Positions 1 to 9,039 are shown, numbered from the stretch's first letter. The stretch: 64,000 nucleotides of DNA from Bacteroidota bacterium (GCA_023446155.1 JAEXIT010000017.1:186001-250000), one strand, 5' to 3'. Notes: generated by a model not told the origin, from the letters alone. Numbers and translations are program-made.

Positions 1-1215
1 AAAGTAGATCTTTCCACTAAAATCGGATATGTATTTCCGGATATGCCGTACCAGAGTATCGGTTTTCAGAATTCGTTTAATTACCACAAACAGGAGTCGT
101 ATTTTGGATTTAACCAATATAATATTCAACAAAACAGCTTTTACTCCAATTTGATTTTTAACTCGATTATCAGCAATACGCTAAACAAATTTTCAACCGG
201 ATTAAATTTCACATCCGATGATTATAATGAGTACGTATTTGTGGGATCGGGTATGGATGTGAGCCGTCGCGATAACTCGATTGGAGCCTTTTTTGAATAT
301 ACCTACGACAATACGGATGATTTTAGTTTGGTTGCCGGAGCGCGTTATGATATTCACAACCGACTAGGGGCTTTTTTTACGCCACGTTTACACCTGAGAT
401 ACAATCCGTGGGAAAAAGCGGTTTTCAGAGCATCGGCGGGAAGAGGAAAAAGAAGTGCGAATATCTTTGCCGAAAACCAGCAATTGTTTGCTACCTCAAG
501 AGCGTTTAACATCTTAAATATGGGCGGTAAAATTTACGGATTGGATCCGGAAATTGCCTGGAATTATGGCGTAAGCTTTATGCAGGGCTTTAGTCTTTTT
601 GGGAGAACGGCGGAGGTAAGCGTGGATTTTTACCGTACCGATTTTGAAAATCAGGCGGTAGTCGATTTATATGCGAGTCCGCAACAGGTTTTGTTTTATA
701 ATTTAGATGGGAAATCGTATGCAAACAGCTTGCAACTGGAGTTTAATTATGAATTTTTTAAACACCTGAACCTGCGTACGGCCTATAAATACTATGACAT
801 CCAAACGGATTACCTAAGTGGAGCGAAAGAACGTCCGCTACAAGCGAAACACCGTGTTTTTGCAAACCTGGCGTTCGAAACGCATATCAAAGAAAAAGGG
901 CAGCAATGGAAATTCGATTTTACCTATAACTGGATGGGCGCGCAGCGTTTACCAAATACAGCCGACAATGCGTTGTTGCGTGACCGTTTACCGGATTATT
1001 CCCCGTCATTTTCGGTGATGAATGCACAGATCACCCGAACGTTTTCGAGTACTTTCGAAGTATATGTGGGAGGTGAAAATATTGGAAATTATAAACAGAA
1101 AAAAGCTATTTTAGGAGCCGAAAACCCATTTGGTCCGTCATTTGATAGTTCGATCATTTATGCACCGGTATTCGGGCAGATGTATTATGCCGGATTGCGA
1201 TTTAAAATTAAATAA
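1..1215 (+). CDS. TonB-dependent receptor, C-terminal barrel (5' end outside window)
   Basis: The reading frame is open from base 1, so this is the C-terminal 404 residues of a longer outer-membrane protein. It shows alternating polar/hydrophobic strands rich in Tyr, Phe and Asn, ending FGQMYYAGLRFKIK, a typical terminal barrel strand with an aromatic-rich last segment. Members of the family import large ligands (siderophores, cobalamin, metals, glycans) with TonB-ExbBD energy. The plug domain and ligand-specific N-terminus are not in view, so the substrate cannot be read. A secreted HMA-domain protein follows after 15 bp, probably in the same transcript, which is a weak hint towards a metal-related receptor. 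Confidence 0.88.
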   Translation, partial: KVDLSTKIGYVFPDMPYQSIGFQNSFNYHKQESYFGFNQYNIQQNSFYSNLIFNSIISNTLNKFSTGLNFTSDDYNEYVFVGSGMDVSRRDNSIGAFFEYTYDNTDDFSLVAGARYDIHNRLGAFFTPRLHLRYNPWEKAVFRASAGRGKRSANIFAENQQLFATSRAFNILNMGGKIYGLDPEIAWNYGVSFMQGFSLFGRTAEVSVDFYRTDFENQAVVDLYASPQQVLFYNLDGKSYANSLQLEFNYEFFKHLNLRTAYKYYDIQTDYLSGAKERPLQAKHRVFANLAFETHIKEKGQQWKFDFTYNWMGAQRLPNTADNALLRDRLPDYSPSFSVMNAQITRTFSSTFEVYVGGENIGNYKQKKAILGAENPFGPSFDSSIIYAPVFGQMYYAGLRFKIK

Positions 1216-1230
1216 CTAAAATTAGAAACA

Positions 1231-1569
1231 ATGAAAAAAATAATAGTAATGCTTTTGGTGTCGTTAGTAGGATTTGCGGCACAGGCACAGGAAAAGAAAA
1301 ACAAAAATGGAAAACACGATATTGCGGTAAAAGGAAACTGTGAGATGTGTAAAAAGCGAATTGAAAAAGCCGCGTATGCAGTCCCGGGTGTTAAATCGGC
1401 GATATGGACAGCCGATAGTCAGTCGTTACATGTAATCATGAACGAAGAAAAGGCGACGCCGTTACAGATTCAGGAGTCGATAGCCAAAGCCGGACATGAT
1501 GCCGGTGAGGTAAAAGCAAGTGCTGAAGAATATGGCAAGTTGCACAGCTGTTGCCAATATGAACGATAA
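1231..1569 (+). CDS. Secreted heavy-metal-associated (HMA) domain protein
   Basis: The product has 112 residues: a signal peptide (about 1-20, ending AQAQ) and one HMA-like ferredoxin fold. The metal-binding CxxC is at Cys37 and Cys40 in GNCEMCKKRIE. An additional CC pair lies near the C-terminus (107-108, HSCCQ). The family binds soft metals such as Cu(I) or Zn; periplasmic single-domain members are thought to act as metallochaperones. It sits 15 bp behind a TonB-dependent receptor gene and is followed by a strong terminator, so the two are probably co-transcribed. A role in handling metal brought in or sensed by the receptor is inference. Metal identity cannot be decided from sequence. Confidence 0.88.
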   Translation: MKKIIVMLLVSLVGFAAQAQEKKNKNGKHDIAVKGNCEMCKKRIEKAAYAVPGVKSAIWTADSQSLHVIMNEEKATPLQIQESIAKAGHDAGEVKASAEEYGKLHSCCQYER

Positions 1570-1573
1570 AAGG

Positions 1574-1604
1574 ATCCCGATTCGAAAGAATCGGGATTTT
1601 TTTT
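1574..1604 (+). terminator. Rho-independent terminator after the HMA gene
   Basis: A perfect 10-bp stem (ATCCCGATTC / GAATCGGGAT) with a GAAA loop is followed by a run of eight T. It lies 5 bp after the HMA stop codon. Confidence 0.9.
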
Positions 1605-1775
1605 GGAGATACAGCAACCTATAAAATGAATCGAAATGTATAGAACTAAAATGATAATTACGAAGGACAATATAGGAAGAGGGCTGTGTTAAGAGGTTGA
1701 AAATCGGTATATTGTATTTTGTTTTTTAATCAAAGTAATTATTTCAAAATGGTTGCAGGCTAAAAATTATATCAA

Positions 1776-1973
1776 ATGATAAATATAAATTTTACAATTG
1801 AGGAATTTACCAGTAAAGGGATTATTACGGATGAGTTGGAGCTAGAGCTTGCATTAATAGCCGACCGGAAATTGCGACTAATAGGAAAGAGCAACCTTCA
1901 TTTTAAAAACCTTAGAAAGCAATTAAGAACTTTGATTGAGGCTTATGAACGTAAAGAATGGTCGGACATATGA
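1776..1973 (+). CDS. Small hypothetical protein (65 aa)
   Basis: A 65-residue reading frame begins with MININFTIEE and carries a basic, probably helical C-terminal half (KNLRKQLRTLIEAYERKEW). It has no signal peptide or membrane segment. The start is preceded by an A-rich stretch, as is usual in this genome. I do not recognise a family. It lies alone between a terminator and another small unknown gene in a low-GC stretch, so it may be accessory. Coding status is likely but not certain given the short length. Confidence 0.5.
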   Translation: MININFTIEEFTSKGIITDELELELALIADRKLRLIGKSNLHFKNLRKQLRTLIEAYERKEWSDI

Positions 1974-2150
1974 CAATTTTCAGAGGAAAAGAAGGAATAA
2001 TAAGTTTTGCTAGAGATTTTTAATAATGGTAGTATCTCTAACCCAGTTAAAAGGTTTCGTGTTTAAAAAATTTATGATCAATTGAGGAAAACCGTATTGT
2101 GGTAAATTATTGAAGCTATAATTTGCCCATTAATTTTAAATTTATAAAAT

Positions 2151-2420
2151 ATGGGTACAACAATTGGATTAGTATTAATATCATATGATATTGATAAATT
2201 ACACTCACAGGTGAAATTGGAATTACAGACATTAGGTTACTATGATTCTTTTAAAAATGATGGAGATCCTAAGCTTTATAATTTGCCAAATACAACAATG
2301 TGGCATAAAAGTAAGTCTTCTGATCAGGCAATGGCTGATTTAAAAAGGATTTGTTTTAGCTTAGGTGTAAAGATTGAAAAAGCCGTGGCTGTTAAAGCAG
2401 CGGAATTTGTCGGATTCTAA
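2151..2420 (+). CDS. Small hypothetical protein (89 aa)
   Basis: An 89-residue reading frame starts MGTTIGLVLISYDID and continues with an alpha/beta-looking pattern: a hydrophobic strand, a helix (DKLHSQVKLELQTLGY), a loop with NLPNTTMWHK, and a final helix rich in Lys and Ala. The N-terminal strand plus 'HSQVKLELQTLGY' recalls small ferredoxin-like proteins of the Cas2/VapD type, but no cas or toxin-antitoxin partner is adjacent and catalytic residues cannot be assigned. A terminator follows within 12 bp, which supports this being a real gene. Function is unassigned. Confidence 0.55.
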   Translation: MGTTIGLVLISYDIDKLHSQVKLELQTLGYYDSFKNDGDPKLYNLPNTTMWHKSKSSDQAMADLKRICFSLGVKIEKAVAVKAAEFVGF

Positions 2421-2431
2421 TTGAAATTATA

Positions 2432-2456
2432 AACCACTCCGAGGAGTGGTTTTTTA
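2432..2456 (+). terminator. Terminator after the 89-aa gene
   Basis: An 8-bp stem (AACCACTC / GAGTGGTT) with a CGAG loop runs into a T-tract, 11 bp after the stop codon. Confidence 0.85.
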
Positions 2457-2587
2457 ATATACACAGAATAATACTCTATATTGACTAGTGTCATATTGAT
2501 TTAAAACTTTAATTGTTTTGATTGCGAAATACGATATTAATTACTTATTCTGATAGCCTTTCCATGGCTTTTTGGCCTGAAAAGGGT

Positions 2588-2595
2588 ATATTTGT
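2588..2595 (+). promoter_or_regulatory. -7 element upstream of the porin gene
   Basis: TATATTTG matches the Bacteroidota -7 consensus TAnnTTTG and lies 105 bp upstream of the porin start. No TTG -33 element is seen at the ideal distance, so the call is tentative. Confidence 0.35.
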
Positions 2596-2700
2596 GACAA
2601 TAGGCCGGTAGATGGAAAATCTATTTTGGGAGATGAATGTTTATAGAAAAGATTTCCAGAACCGACTGTTTATCGCCTGAAAACTCACTTTACTACATTT

Positions 2701-4011
2701 ATGAAAACAACTAACATTTTAGCGACAGTATTGCTGCTGCTAGGGTTTTGTACGCCACAACATTTGCAGGCCCAGGACTTTTTTAAAGACAGGAAACTCA
2801 ACCTGAATGAAGACGGATCCAATTATGTGAAATTCACTTTTCTTACTCAGGCCTGGTTGCGCCATCAGGATTTTAACCCCGGGTCGACAATTAACGGAGT
2901 AGCGCAGGATAATGGTACCGATATCGGAATCCGTCGTTACCGGGTGCAGATGTACGGTCAGTTAACGGATCGTGTGTTTATCTATACTCAATTCGGTGAA
3001 AATAATTTTAACAATATGTCCGATCGAAAAGTCGGCTTTTTTGTACACGATGCGATGGGGGACTATGCGATCGATAAAGAGAAACTGTCTCTGGGAATGG
3101 GGTTGTCCGGTTGGAGCGGACTGGCGCGTTTTGCATCGCCATCGGCCGGAACGATTCTCGGGGTAGATGCACCGCTATACCAACAAAGTACCAACGATGT
3201 AACCGATCAGTTTTTGCGCAAGTTATCGGTATTTGCGAAAGGGAAACTTGGAAAACTGGATTACCGAATTGCAATGGCCAAACCGATGAATATTCAAAAA
3301 TCGGCAAACTATAATCCAACTGTTACGACCAATGCTACTTTTTCGTCTGAACCACCCAATATGCAATGGAACGGATATCTTCAATATCAGTTTAAAGATC
3401 AGGAATCCAACCAGACGCCGTATATGACCGGGACCTATTTAGGGAAGAAAAAAGTACTGAATGTCGGAGCCGGATTTATCTACCAAAAGGACGCTATCTG
3501 GCGATTGGGAGCAGCTAATGATACAATCCGTGAAAATATGGTACACCTTGCGGCTGATGTATATTATGATGCGCCGATTGGAAGCCGAGGGGAAGCGATT
3601 AGCGCTTATGGCAGTATCACCCATTACGATTTTGGCAAAAAGTATACCCGAAATGCAGCGGTGATGAATCCTGCAAACGGCACCAATAATCCGACAATTT
3701 TAAACGGAAGTGGTAATGGTTTTCCAATGTATGGAACGGGAACCATTTTGTATGGCCAGATCGGTTATAAGCTCAAAGACAATTTAATCGGAAAAACAAC
3801 TTTAATGCCGTATGCTTCGTTACAACATGCGAATTACGAACGACTCAATCGTGCCATGCAGTTTTACGATGTAGGGGTTAACTGGCTATTGGCCGGGCAT
3901 ACATCTAAATTTACGATTGCCTATCAAAGCCGACCGGTTTACGATACAAATGGCGATTATCTCGATCGGAAAGGGGCGATTATTGCGCAATATCAGGTGT
4001 TTTTTAACTAA
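2701..4011 (+). CDS. Outer-membrane porin (porin O/P-like)
   Basis: A protein of 436 residues with a signal peptide (about 1-24, ending LQAQ) followed by amphipathic beta strands to the C-terminus (IAQYQVFFN, a typical barrel end). Motifs such as the early YVKFTFLTQAWLRH strand and IGIRRYRVQMYGQL resemble phosphate-selective porin O/P-type proteins of Bacteroidota, where an RR pair after the first hairpin is common. It probably forms a passive diffusion channel; the substrate is unknown. It is transcribed alone, with a putative -7 box 105 bp upstream and a bidirectional terminator immediately downstream that also ends the convergent plug-domain gene. Confidence 0.8.
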   Translation: MKTTNILATVLLLLGFCTPQHLQAQDFFKDRKLNLNEDGSNYVKFTFLTQAWLRHQDFNPGSTINGVAQDNGTDIGIRRYRVQMYGQLTDRVFIYTQFGENNFNNMSDRKVGFFVHDAMGDYAIDKEKLSLGMGLSGWSGLARFASPSAGTILGVDAPLYQQSTNDVTDQFLRKLSVFAKGKLGKLDYRIAMAKPMNIQKSANYNPTVTTNATFSSEPPNMQWNGYLQYQFKDQESNQTPYMTGTYLGKKKVLNVGAGFIYQKDAIWRLGAANDTIRENMVHLAADVYYDAPIGSRGEAISAYGSITHYDFGKKYTRNAAVMNPANGTNNPTILNGSGNGFPMYGTGTILYGQIGYKLKDNLIGKTTLMPYASLQHANYERLNRAMQFYDVGVNWLLAGHTSKFTIAYQSRPVYDTNGDYLDRKGAIIAQYQVFFN

Positions 4012-4020
4012 TGAATATAA

Positions 4021-4048
4021 AAAAACCGAAGTCGAGGCTTCGGTTTTT
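4021..4048. terminator. Bidirectional terminator between convergent genes
   Basis: An 11-bp stem (AAAAACCGAAG / CTTCGGTTTTT) closes a short loop, with A and T runs at both bases. It sits between the convergent porin and plug-domain genes. Confidence 0.85.
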
Positions 4049-4051
4049 ATT

Positions 4052-6448
4052 TTATAACGAAATAGTTTTTTCTTCGGAAATCAACTCGCCATTAGGGCCA
4101 ATACCCTCGATTTTTACCCGAATGCGTTCCTGTTTACAATCGGGAATGACAAAGAAGAAATTCCCATTTGGATCGGTTTTTACTTCCGGAAACCAGGCAA
4201 TAGTGCCATAGTTTACAAAACCGGTATCATAATTCAGATAATCCGGGTTTTTAAAATCTTTGGGAGCCTGAGCGGCTTTTTTGATAACATACGATTGGGC
4301 TTTCGATTTTACCGTTTCGGTTCCCATATAGCGTTTGGTGTAAATGCGAATATAACCGCTTCCGCCATCCATCCCCATACCGTAACCGGTTTTGCTGATG
4401 TATATTTCTTCAACCATATCGAGCGACATCCCAATAAGCATGGTTAAATCCGGTTGTAACGGTACATCATCCACAAAAACTGCAGGGGAAGAATTGCCGC
4501 GCAGGGATCGCATAATTCGGTTGTTGATATAAACGGAGCCGTTTTTGTAGATTACATCAAAGCCATTGGCACCAATAAATGGGAGTACTTCTCTAAAAGT
4601 AGCAAAATCACCATTGCTGATTTTATAGCCTCTTGCCATGGAATTGTTAAACCGTCCCACATTTTTTAAAGGGGCTGTTTTTGCTTTTTTCTTAATGCTA
4701 ACATTGCTCAGTTGAATGGCTTTCTGATCTCTAAAATTCGGTAGCTGATAGGCTTCGGTGGTTCTGGGAACTGCCACGTCTGTTGAACAGGTTGAAAGCA
4801 GTTTCGGCAGTGGTTTTAAAAACAAATTGGGTTCTTTTAATATCTGAATTGCTAATGGTATGGCTTCGGTTCTGCCGGTATTTCGGTTGTAGAGCGTTAA
4901 GGAGATTGAAGTCGAGTCGTATACAATGGCATTGTTGAAAATAAATTCATTTTTATCATTGATATCCGATTGTTTTTTAATGCTGTTATAAAAGGAACTC
5001 ATTTCCACATAATAGTTGCTTTTGTTGGAAAGCGGGCGGTTAATGGTTCCTTTGATTGTCACACCACTGTCGGATTTGTATTTGTTGGTAACGGGCTCCG
5101 GTGCATTTAAAATCGTTTCAGCATCGTATTTAGGTTTTTGTGTGATCAGATAAGTATCCAGTTCATAATGCTTGTTTTTTGAAAAATCAGTAAAATAATA
5201 GGCGGTATTTGTAATCATCGGATTTTCCAGATAGGAAGCAAAAACAAACGAGTCGGTGATAGAAGTGGAATTTCCGGTTGCCACCGATTTTTCCGGTACA
5301 ACCGAAATACTCATGCTGGCAAGTGGTAAATTGGATTTTCCTACAAAAATGATAGTATCCTTTTGTCTTTCTGCAATCGAAAGGGTAGTGGTTCGGGGAG
5401 TGGAGTAGGGTTGAAAGATAAGTCGTTCGGCAAGTTTTTTATTATTTGGATCGAGCAGTACGATGGTATTGATACCTTCATAAAAATGTTTGCTGTCGAT
5501 GGAGAAAGTGTCTTCTTTGGTTCCCGTTTTAAGCGATAGCTTTTCAATCAGGGAAACTTTTTCATCCTGTTGGATCAGTAGGGATAGGTTTGTTTGAGCG
5601 TTGAAAGGAGTTGCCGACTTTACGGATACAATGGTTTTGTCGAATGTATAATTGTTGATGCTAAAGGTATAGCCGGAAGTTTTCGGTGTTGGTAGTGTAA
5701 AGGACTGTGAACGGTTATTGCTATTAAAAACGGCTTTATAAGGAGCGTTGTGGTTTTGAGGCAGGTCAAACCGGCCGACCCCTTTTCCGTTGGTGGAAAA
5801 ATGAGTGACCACATCGCCGTTAGCATTTAGGATAGAGCCGTTTTGAACGGTAACTGGGTTGTCATTACAATCGGTGATCTTAATAGCGATGACATTGGGA
5901 CTGTTTTGTAAAAAAACACCGCCCTCCGGAAAAAACTGAACTGTCAGGTTGGATGGGTTTGGTATGCCGGTTGCAATGGATGCCGTACTATCTGTAGGGT
6001 CCAGAATCGTAACAGGATATAAAGCCGATTCGTCTTCTGTGAAATTATTCATAAAACCGGTATAGGCCCGAATGTAGTAACGGCCGGATTTTATCGTTTT
6101 ACGCAAAGGGATATACCCTTCGAACGAACCATTGGCCAGATAACATAATTCGGATTGGATTCGGGTTCCGTTTGGATCATACAGGTCAATGTAGATATTG
6201 GTTGTGGTCATTAAGGGTTTCTTGTTTTTTTCTTCAATAACATAGCCTTTAAACCAGATTGTTTCCTCGTTGAGGTAGGTTGTTTTGTTCAGGTGCAGGT
6301 AGATTTTTTCCCGGTCGGATTTAAAATAAGTACTGTAGCGTGTGGTGATTTCTTTTTCCCGTTCCGTTCCCAGTGTTGTTTGCGCCCGACTGCCATAGTG
6401 TGTCATCATGACAAGAAAAATCAAGAAGTAAGATAATGATTTGGTCAT
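4052..6448 (-). CDS. Secreted MG2-like protein with TonB-receptor plug domain, no barrel
   Basis: A 798-residue protein with a signal peptide (about 1-22, ending SRAQ). The N-terminal part (about 45-150, KIYLHLNKTTYLNEETIWFKGYV) matches the macroglobulin/MG2-like beta-sandwich common in Bacteroidota envelope proteins. Near 640-710 there is a plug-like segment (VFVDDVPLQPD, then VEEIYISKTGYGMG and GSGYIRIYTKR), as in TonB-dependent receptors, but no 22-strand barrel follows. The C-terminus is a further beta domain. Such proteins are usually annotated as TonB-dependent receptor plug domain proteins; their role is unknown, perhaps partner or scaffold for a receptor. It is transcribed alone and ends at a shared terminator. 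Confidence 0.78.
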   Translation of the reverse strand: MTKSLSYFLIFLVMMTHYGSRAQTTLGTEREKEITTRYSTYFKSDREKIYLHLNKTTYLNEETIWFKGYVIEEKNKKPLMTTTNIYIDLYDPNGTRIQSELCYLANGSFEGYIPLRKTIKSGRYYIRAYTGFMNNFTEDESALYPVTILDPTDSTASIATGIPNPSNLTVQFFPEGGVFLQNSPNVIAIKITDCNDNPVTVQNGSILNANGDVVTHFSTNGKGVGRFDLPQNHNAPYKAVFNSNNRSQSFTLPTPKTSGYTFSINNYTFDKTIVSVKSATPFNAQTNLSLLIQQDEKVSLIEKLSLKTGTKEDTFSIDSKHFYEGINTIVLLDPNNKKLAERLIFQPYSTPRTTTLSIAERQKDTIIFVGKSNLPLASMSISVVPEKSVATGNSTSITDSFVFASYLENPMITNTAYYFTDFSKNKHYELDTYLITQKPKYDAETILNAPEPVTNKYKSDSGVTIKGTINRPLSNKSNYYVEMSSFYNSIKKQSDINDKNEFIFNNAIVYDSTSISLTLYNRNTGRTEAIPLAIQILKEPNLFLKPLPKLLSTCSTDVAVPRTTEAYQLPNFRDQKAIQLSNVSIKKKAKTAPLKNVGRFNNSMARGYKISNGDFATFREVLPFIGANGFDVIYKNGSVYINNRIMRSLRGNSSPAVFVDDVPLQPDLTMLIGMSLDMVEEIYISKTGYGMGMDGGSGYIRIYTKRYMGTETVKSKAQSYVIKKAAQAPKDFKNPDYLNYDTGFVNYGTIAWFPEVKTDPNGNFFFVIPDCKQERIRVKIEGIGPNGELISEEKTISL

Positions 6449-6484
6449 AGTGGGTTTTTCTCATTTGTGAGAAAATAAATATAC

Positions 6485-6517
6485 AAAAAAACCGCCACAA
6501 AATTGTGACGGTCTTTT
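6485..6517 (-). terminator. Terminator of the groESL operon
   Basis: An imperfect 10-bp stem (ACCGCCACAA / TTGTGACGGT, one mismatch) lies 23 bp past the groEL stop, with a T-run on the minus strand. It may also act on the plus strand. Confidence 0.75.
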
Positions 6518-6539
6518 TTGAGTATATTTAAAAGGAATT

Positions 6540-8171
6540 TTACATCATTCCCGGCATTCCGCCACCCATTGGCATAGCACCAGCAGCGTTTTCCTCTTTA
6601 ATTTCAATTAAGGCACACTCTGTAGTCAGGATCATACCCGATACCGAAGCAGCATTTTCAAGCGCTACACGGGTTACTTTTTTCGGATCGATGATTCCAG
6701 CTTTTAGCATGTCTACATATTCGTCTGTTTTAGCATTATATCCGAAACTATCTTTACCTTCGGCTACTTTGGCTACAACAACTGAACCTTCCAATCCAGC
6801 GTTTTCAACAATAGTACGTAATGGCGCTTCAACAGCACGGGATACAATCTGAACTCCGGTCGCTTCGTCGGCATTGTCGGCTTTAATATTGGCTAAAACT
6901 GTTTTAGCACGTAATAAAGCAACACCACCACCTGCTACAATTCCTTCTTCAACAGCGGCACGTGTTGCATGTAGGGCATCGTCCACACGGTCTTTTTTCT
7001 CTTTCATTTCTACTTCTGAAGCAGCACCAACATATAATACCGCTACACCACCTGCCAGTTTCGCAAGGCGCTCCTGTAGTTTTTCTTTGTCGTAATCGGA
7101 AGTAGTGGTTTCCATTTGTGCTTTGATTTGATTTACACGGTTTTTAATCATATCCGCTTCACCAGCACCGTTCACAATTGTTGTGTTATCTTTGTCGATG
7201 GTCACTTTTTCACAGGTTCCCAACATCTCTAACGTAGCGTTTTCAAGGTTGTATCCGCTTTCTTCGGCAATAACCGTTCCGCCTGTCAGGATGGCAATAT
7301 CTTCTAACATTGCTTTTCTTCTGTCACCAAATCCCGGAGCTTTTACCGCAGCGATTTTTAACGCCCCTCTTAGTTTGTTTACTACCAAAGTAGAAAGCGC
7401 TTCACCGTCTACATCTTCAGCAATGATCAACAATGGTTTACCCGATTGTGCCACTGGTTCAAGGATTGGTAGTAATTCTTTTAATGACGATACTTTTTTG
7501 TCGTATAAAAGGATATAGGGTCTTTCCAGTTCCACTTCCATTTTTTCCGGATTGGTCACGAAGTAAGGTGATAAATACCCTCTGTCGAACTGCATTCCTT
7601 CTACTACATCCACGTAAGTGTCGGTACCTTTAGCTTCTTCAACGGTAATCACACCTTCTTTTCCAACTTTTCCGAAAGCTGTAGCGATCAAATCACCAAT
7701 TACATCGTCGTTGTTGGCAGAAATAGAGGCAACCTGTTTGATTTTATCCGTTGAGCTACCTACTTCCTGTGCTTGTTTCTGAAGATCGGCCACAATAGCT
7801 TCTACCGCTTTGTCGATACCTCTTTTTAAATCCATTGGATTTGCACCAGCTGCTACGTTTTTAAGACCTTCTTTTACGATAGCCTGTGCCAAAACCGTTG
7901 CAGTAGTAGTACCGTCTCCGGCTAAATCATTTGTTTTGGAAGCAACTTCTTTTACCATTTGAGCTCCCATGTTTTCCAAAGTGTCTTTTAATTCCACTTC
8001 TTTTGCCACAGAAACCCCATCTTTTGTCACAGTTGGTCCACCAAACGATTTGCTGATGATTACATTACGTCCTTTAGGACCTAAGGTTACTTTTACTGCG
8101 TTTGCCAATGCGTCCACACCGCGCTTTAAACCATCGCGCGCTTCAATATCAAATTTTATATCTTTTGCCAT
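6540..8171 (-). CDS. groEL: Chaperonin GroEL (Hsp60)
   Basis: A 543-residue ATP-dependent cytosolic folding chaperone that forms two seven-membered rings capped by GroES. The sequence is canonical from MAKDIKFDIEARDGLKRGVDALA, through the nucleotide-binding GDGTTTATVLAQ motif (about 86-97), to the Gly-Met tail ending GGGMPGMM. Length equals the family norm (540-550). It lies 43 bp downstream of groES on the same strand and ends at its own terminator, the usual groESL operon. No CIRCE inverted repeat is evident upstream of groES, so HrcA control is not supported here. Confidence 0.99.
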   Translation of the reverse strand: MAKDIKFDIEARDGLKRGVDALANAVKVTLGPKGRNVIISKSFGGPTVTKDGVSVAKEVELKDTLENMGAQMVKEVASKTNDLAGDGTTTATVLAQAIVKEGLKNVAAGANPMDLKRGIDKAVEAIVADLQKQAQEVGSSTDKIKQVASISANNDDVIGDLIATAFGKVGKEGVITVEEAKGTDTYVDVVEGMQFDRGYLSPYFVTNPEKMEVELERPYILLYDKKVSSLKELLPILEPVAQSGKPLLIIAEDVDGEALSTLVVNKLRGALKIAAVKAPGFGDRRKAMLEDIAILTGGTVIAEESGYNLENATLEMLGTCEKVTIDKDNTTIVNGAGEADMIKNRVNQIKAQMETTTSDYDKEKLQERLAKLAGGVAVLYVGAASEVEMKEKKDRVDDALHATRAAVEEGIVAGGGVALLRAKTVLANIKADNADEATGVQIVSRAVEAPLRTIVENAGLEGSVVVAKVAEGKDSFGYNAKTDEYVDMLKAGIIDPKKVTRVALENAASVSGMILTTECALIEIKEENAAGAMPMGGGMPGMM

Positions 8172-8214
8172 TTTGTGATTCTTTATTTTTGTTATTCGTT
8201 TTTATGGTATCGTA

Positions 8215-8490
8215 TTAGATGATGGCTAAAATGTCATCTTCTCTCATGATCAGGTAATCCTTACCGTCGAATTTTAAGTCGGTTCCAGCATATTTTCCGT
8301 ATAAAACAGTGTCACCAACCTTAACTGTCAAAGGTTCGTCTTTTTTTCCGTTTCCTACAGCTACCACAATACCTTTCTGAGGTTTTTCCTTAGCTGTATC
8401 AGGGATGATAATACCGGAAGCGGTTTGCGTTTCAGCAGCCGCAGGTTCCACGATAACGCGATCTGAAAGGGGTTTAATGTTTAATGCCAT
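8215..8490 (-). CDS. groES: Co-chaperonin GroES (Hsp10)
   Basis: A 91-residue cap for the GroEL cavity. The start ALNIKPLSDRVIVEP, the mobile-loop region around residues 17-32 (ETQTASGIIIPDTAKEKPQKG) and the end KDYLIMREDDILAII are all typical. It is first in a two-gene operon with groEL. A possible but imperfect promoter lies within 65 bp upstream. Confidence 0.98.
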   Translation of the reverse strand: MALNIKPLSDRVIVEPAAAETQTASGIIIPDTAKEKPQKGIVVAVGNGKKDEPLTVKVGDTVLYGKYAGTDLKFDGKDYLIMREDDILAII

Positions 8491-8526
8491 AATGCTATGT
8501 TATTTTATGTTATTATTATTTAGATG

Positions 8527-8553
8527 CAAATTACTTTTCAGAAAGTATGCCAA
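8527..8553 (-). promoter_or_regulatory. Possible groES promoter
   Basis: On the minus strand TTGGCA is followed 14 nt later by GTAATTTG, near the Bacteroidota -7 consensus (TAnnTTTG) but with mismatches and short spacing. The location fits groESL, the match is weak. Confidence 0.3.
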
Positions 8554-8582
8554 TTGCTAAAACTGTCAGTTTTTTATAAAAA

Positions 8583-8612
8583 AAAATGCCAGCACTGACA
8601 GGCTGGCATTTT
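8583..8612 (-). terminator. Terminator after secG
   Basis: An 11-bp perfect stem (AAAATGCCAGC / GCTGGCATTTT) with an 8-nt loop and a minus-strand T-run, 18 bp past the secG stop codon. It separates secG from groES. Confidence 0.88.
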
Positions 8613-8629
8613 GTAATGATTGAGATATA

Positions 8630-9028
8630 TTATTTTTTAGCTTCTTCTGTCGGAGCTGCCGGTGCCGCTGCGTCAGTGGCTGCCGGAGTTTCAGTTGCTG
8701 CTGCTGGAGTTGCTGCGTTATCTGCTGCAGGTTTTGCCGGAGTTGCCGCCGCCGCCGGAGCAGGTGTGCTGTTGTCAATTAATTTAGAACCATTGTCGCC
8801 CATACTTCCTGTAAAGCTTAAGCTGGATAATAAAATCAACACAATTAAGGCTGTCGCCAAAGTCCAGGTACTTTTGTCAAGGAAGTCATTTGTTTTCTGA
8901 ACACCACCCATCATTTGAGAACCACCAAGGCTTGATGATAATCCTCCACCTTTAGGGTTTTGAACCATGATAACCACAATAAGTAAAAAACAAACGACTG
9001 TTATTAGTATTAAAAAAAATGAAAACAT
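8630..9028 (-). CDS. secG: Preprotein translocase subunit SecG
   Basis: A 132-residue inner-membrane subunit of SecYEG. Two hydrophobic helices (about 1-22 and 53-73) flank the family's conserved cytoplasmic loop, here QNPKGGGLSSSLGG. After helix two comes a low-complexity Ala/Pro/Thr-rich tail of about 50 residues, longer than in E. coli but common in Flavobacteriia. It is 11 bp downstream of the TPR-like gene and probably belongs to the minus-strand operon that begins with the sigma-54 activator. A terminator follows. Confidence 0.95.
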   Translation of the reverse strand: MFSFFLILITVVCFLLIVVIMVQNPKGGGLSSSLGGSQMMGGVQKTNDFLDKSTWTLATALIVLILLSSLSFTGSMGDNGSKLIDNSTPAPAAAATPAKPAADNAATPAAATETPAATDAAAPAAPTEEAKK

Positions 9029-9039
9029 ATTTTAATTTT

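Noticed and set aside
2151..2420. Cas2 or VapD identity for the 89-residue protein
   Set aside because: Only a general ferredoxin-like pattern is seen; there is no partner gene and no catalytic residue assignment.
6874..8178. Long plus-strand reading frames opposite groEL
   Set aside because: They are the reverse complement of a highly biased, conserved gene and have no homology-like pattern, promoter or neighbour support.
8586..8900. Ala-rich plus-strand reading frame opposite secG
   Set aside because: It is the antisense of the secG low-complexity tail and overlaps the secG terminator.
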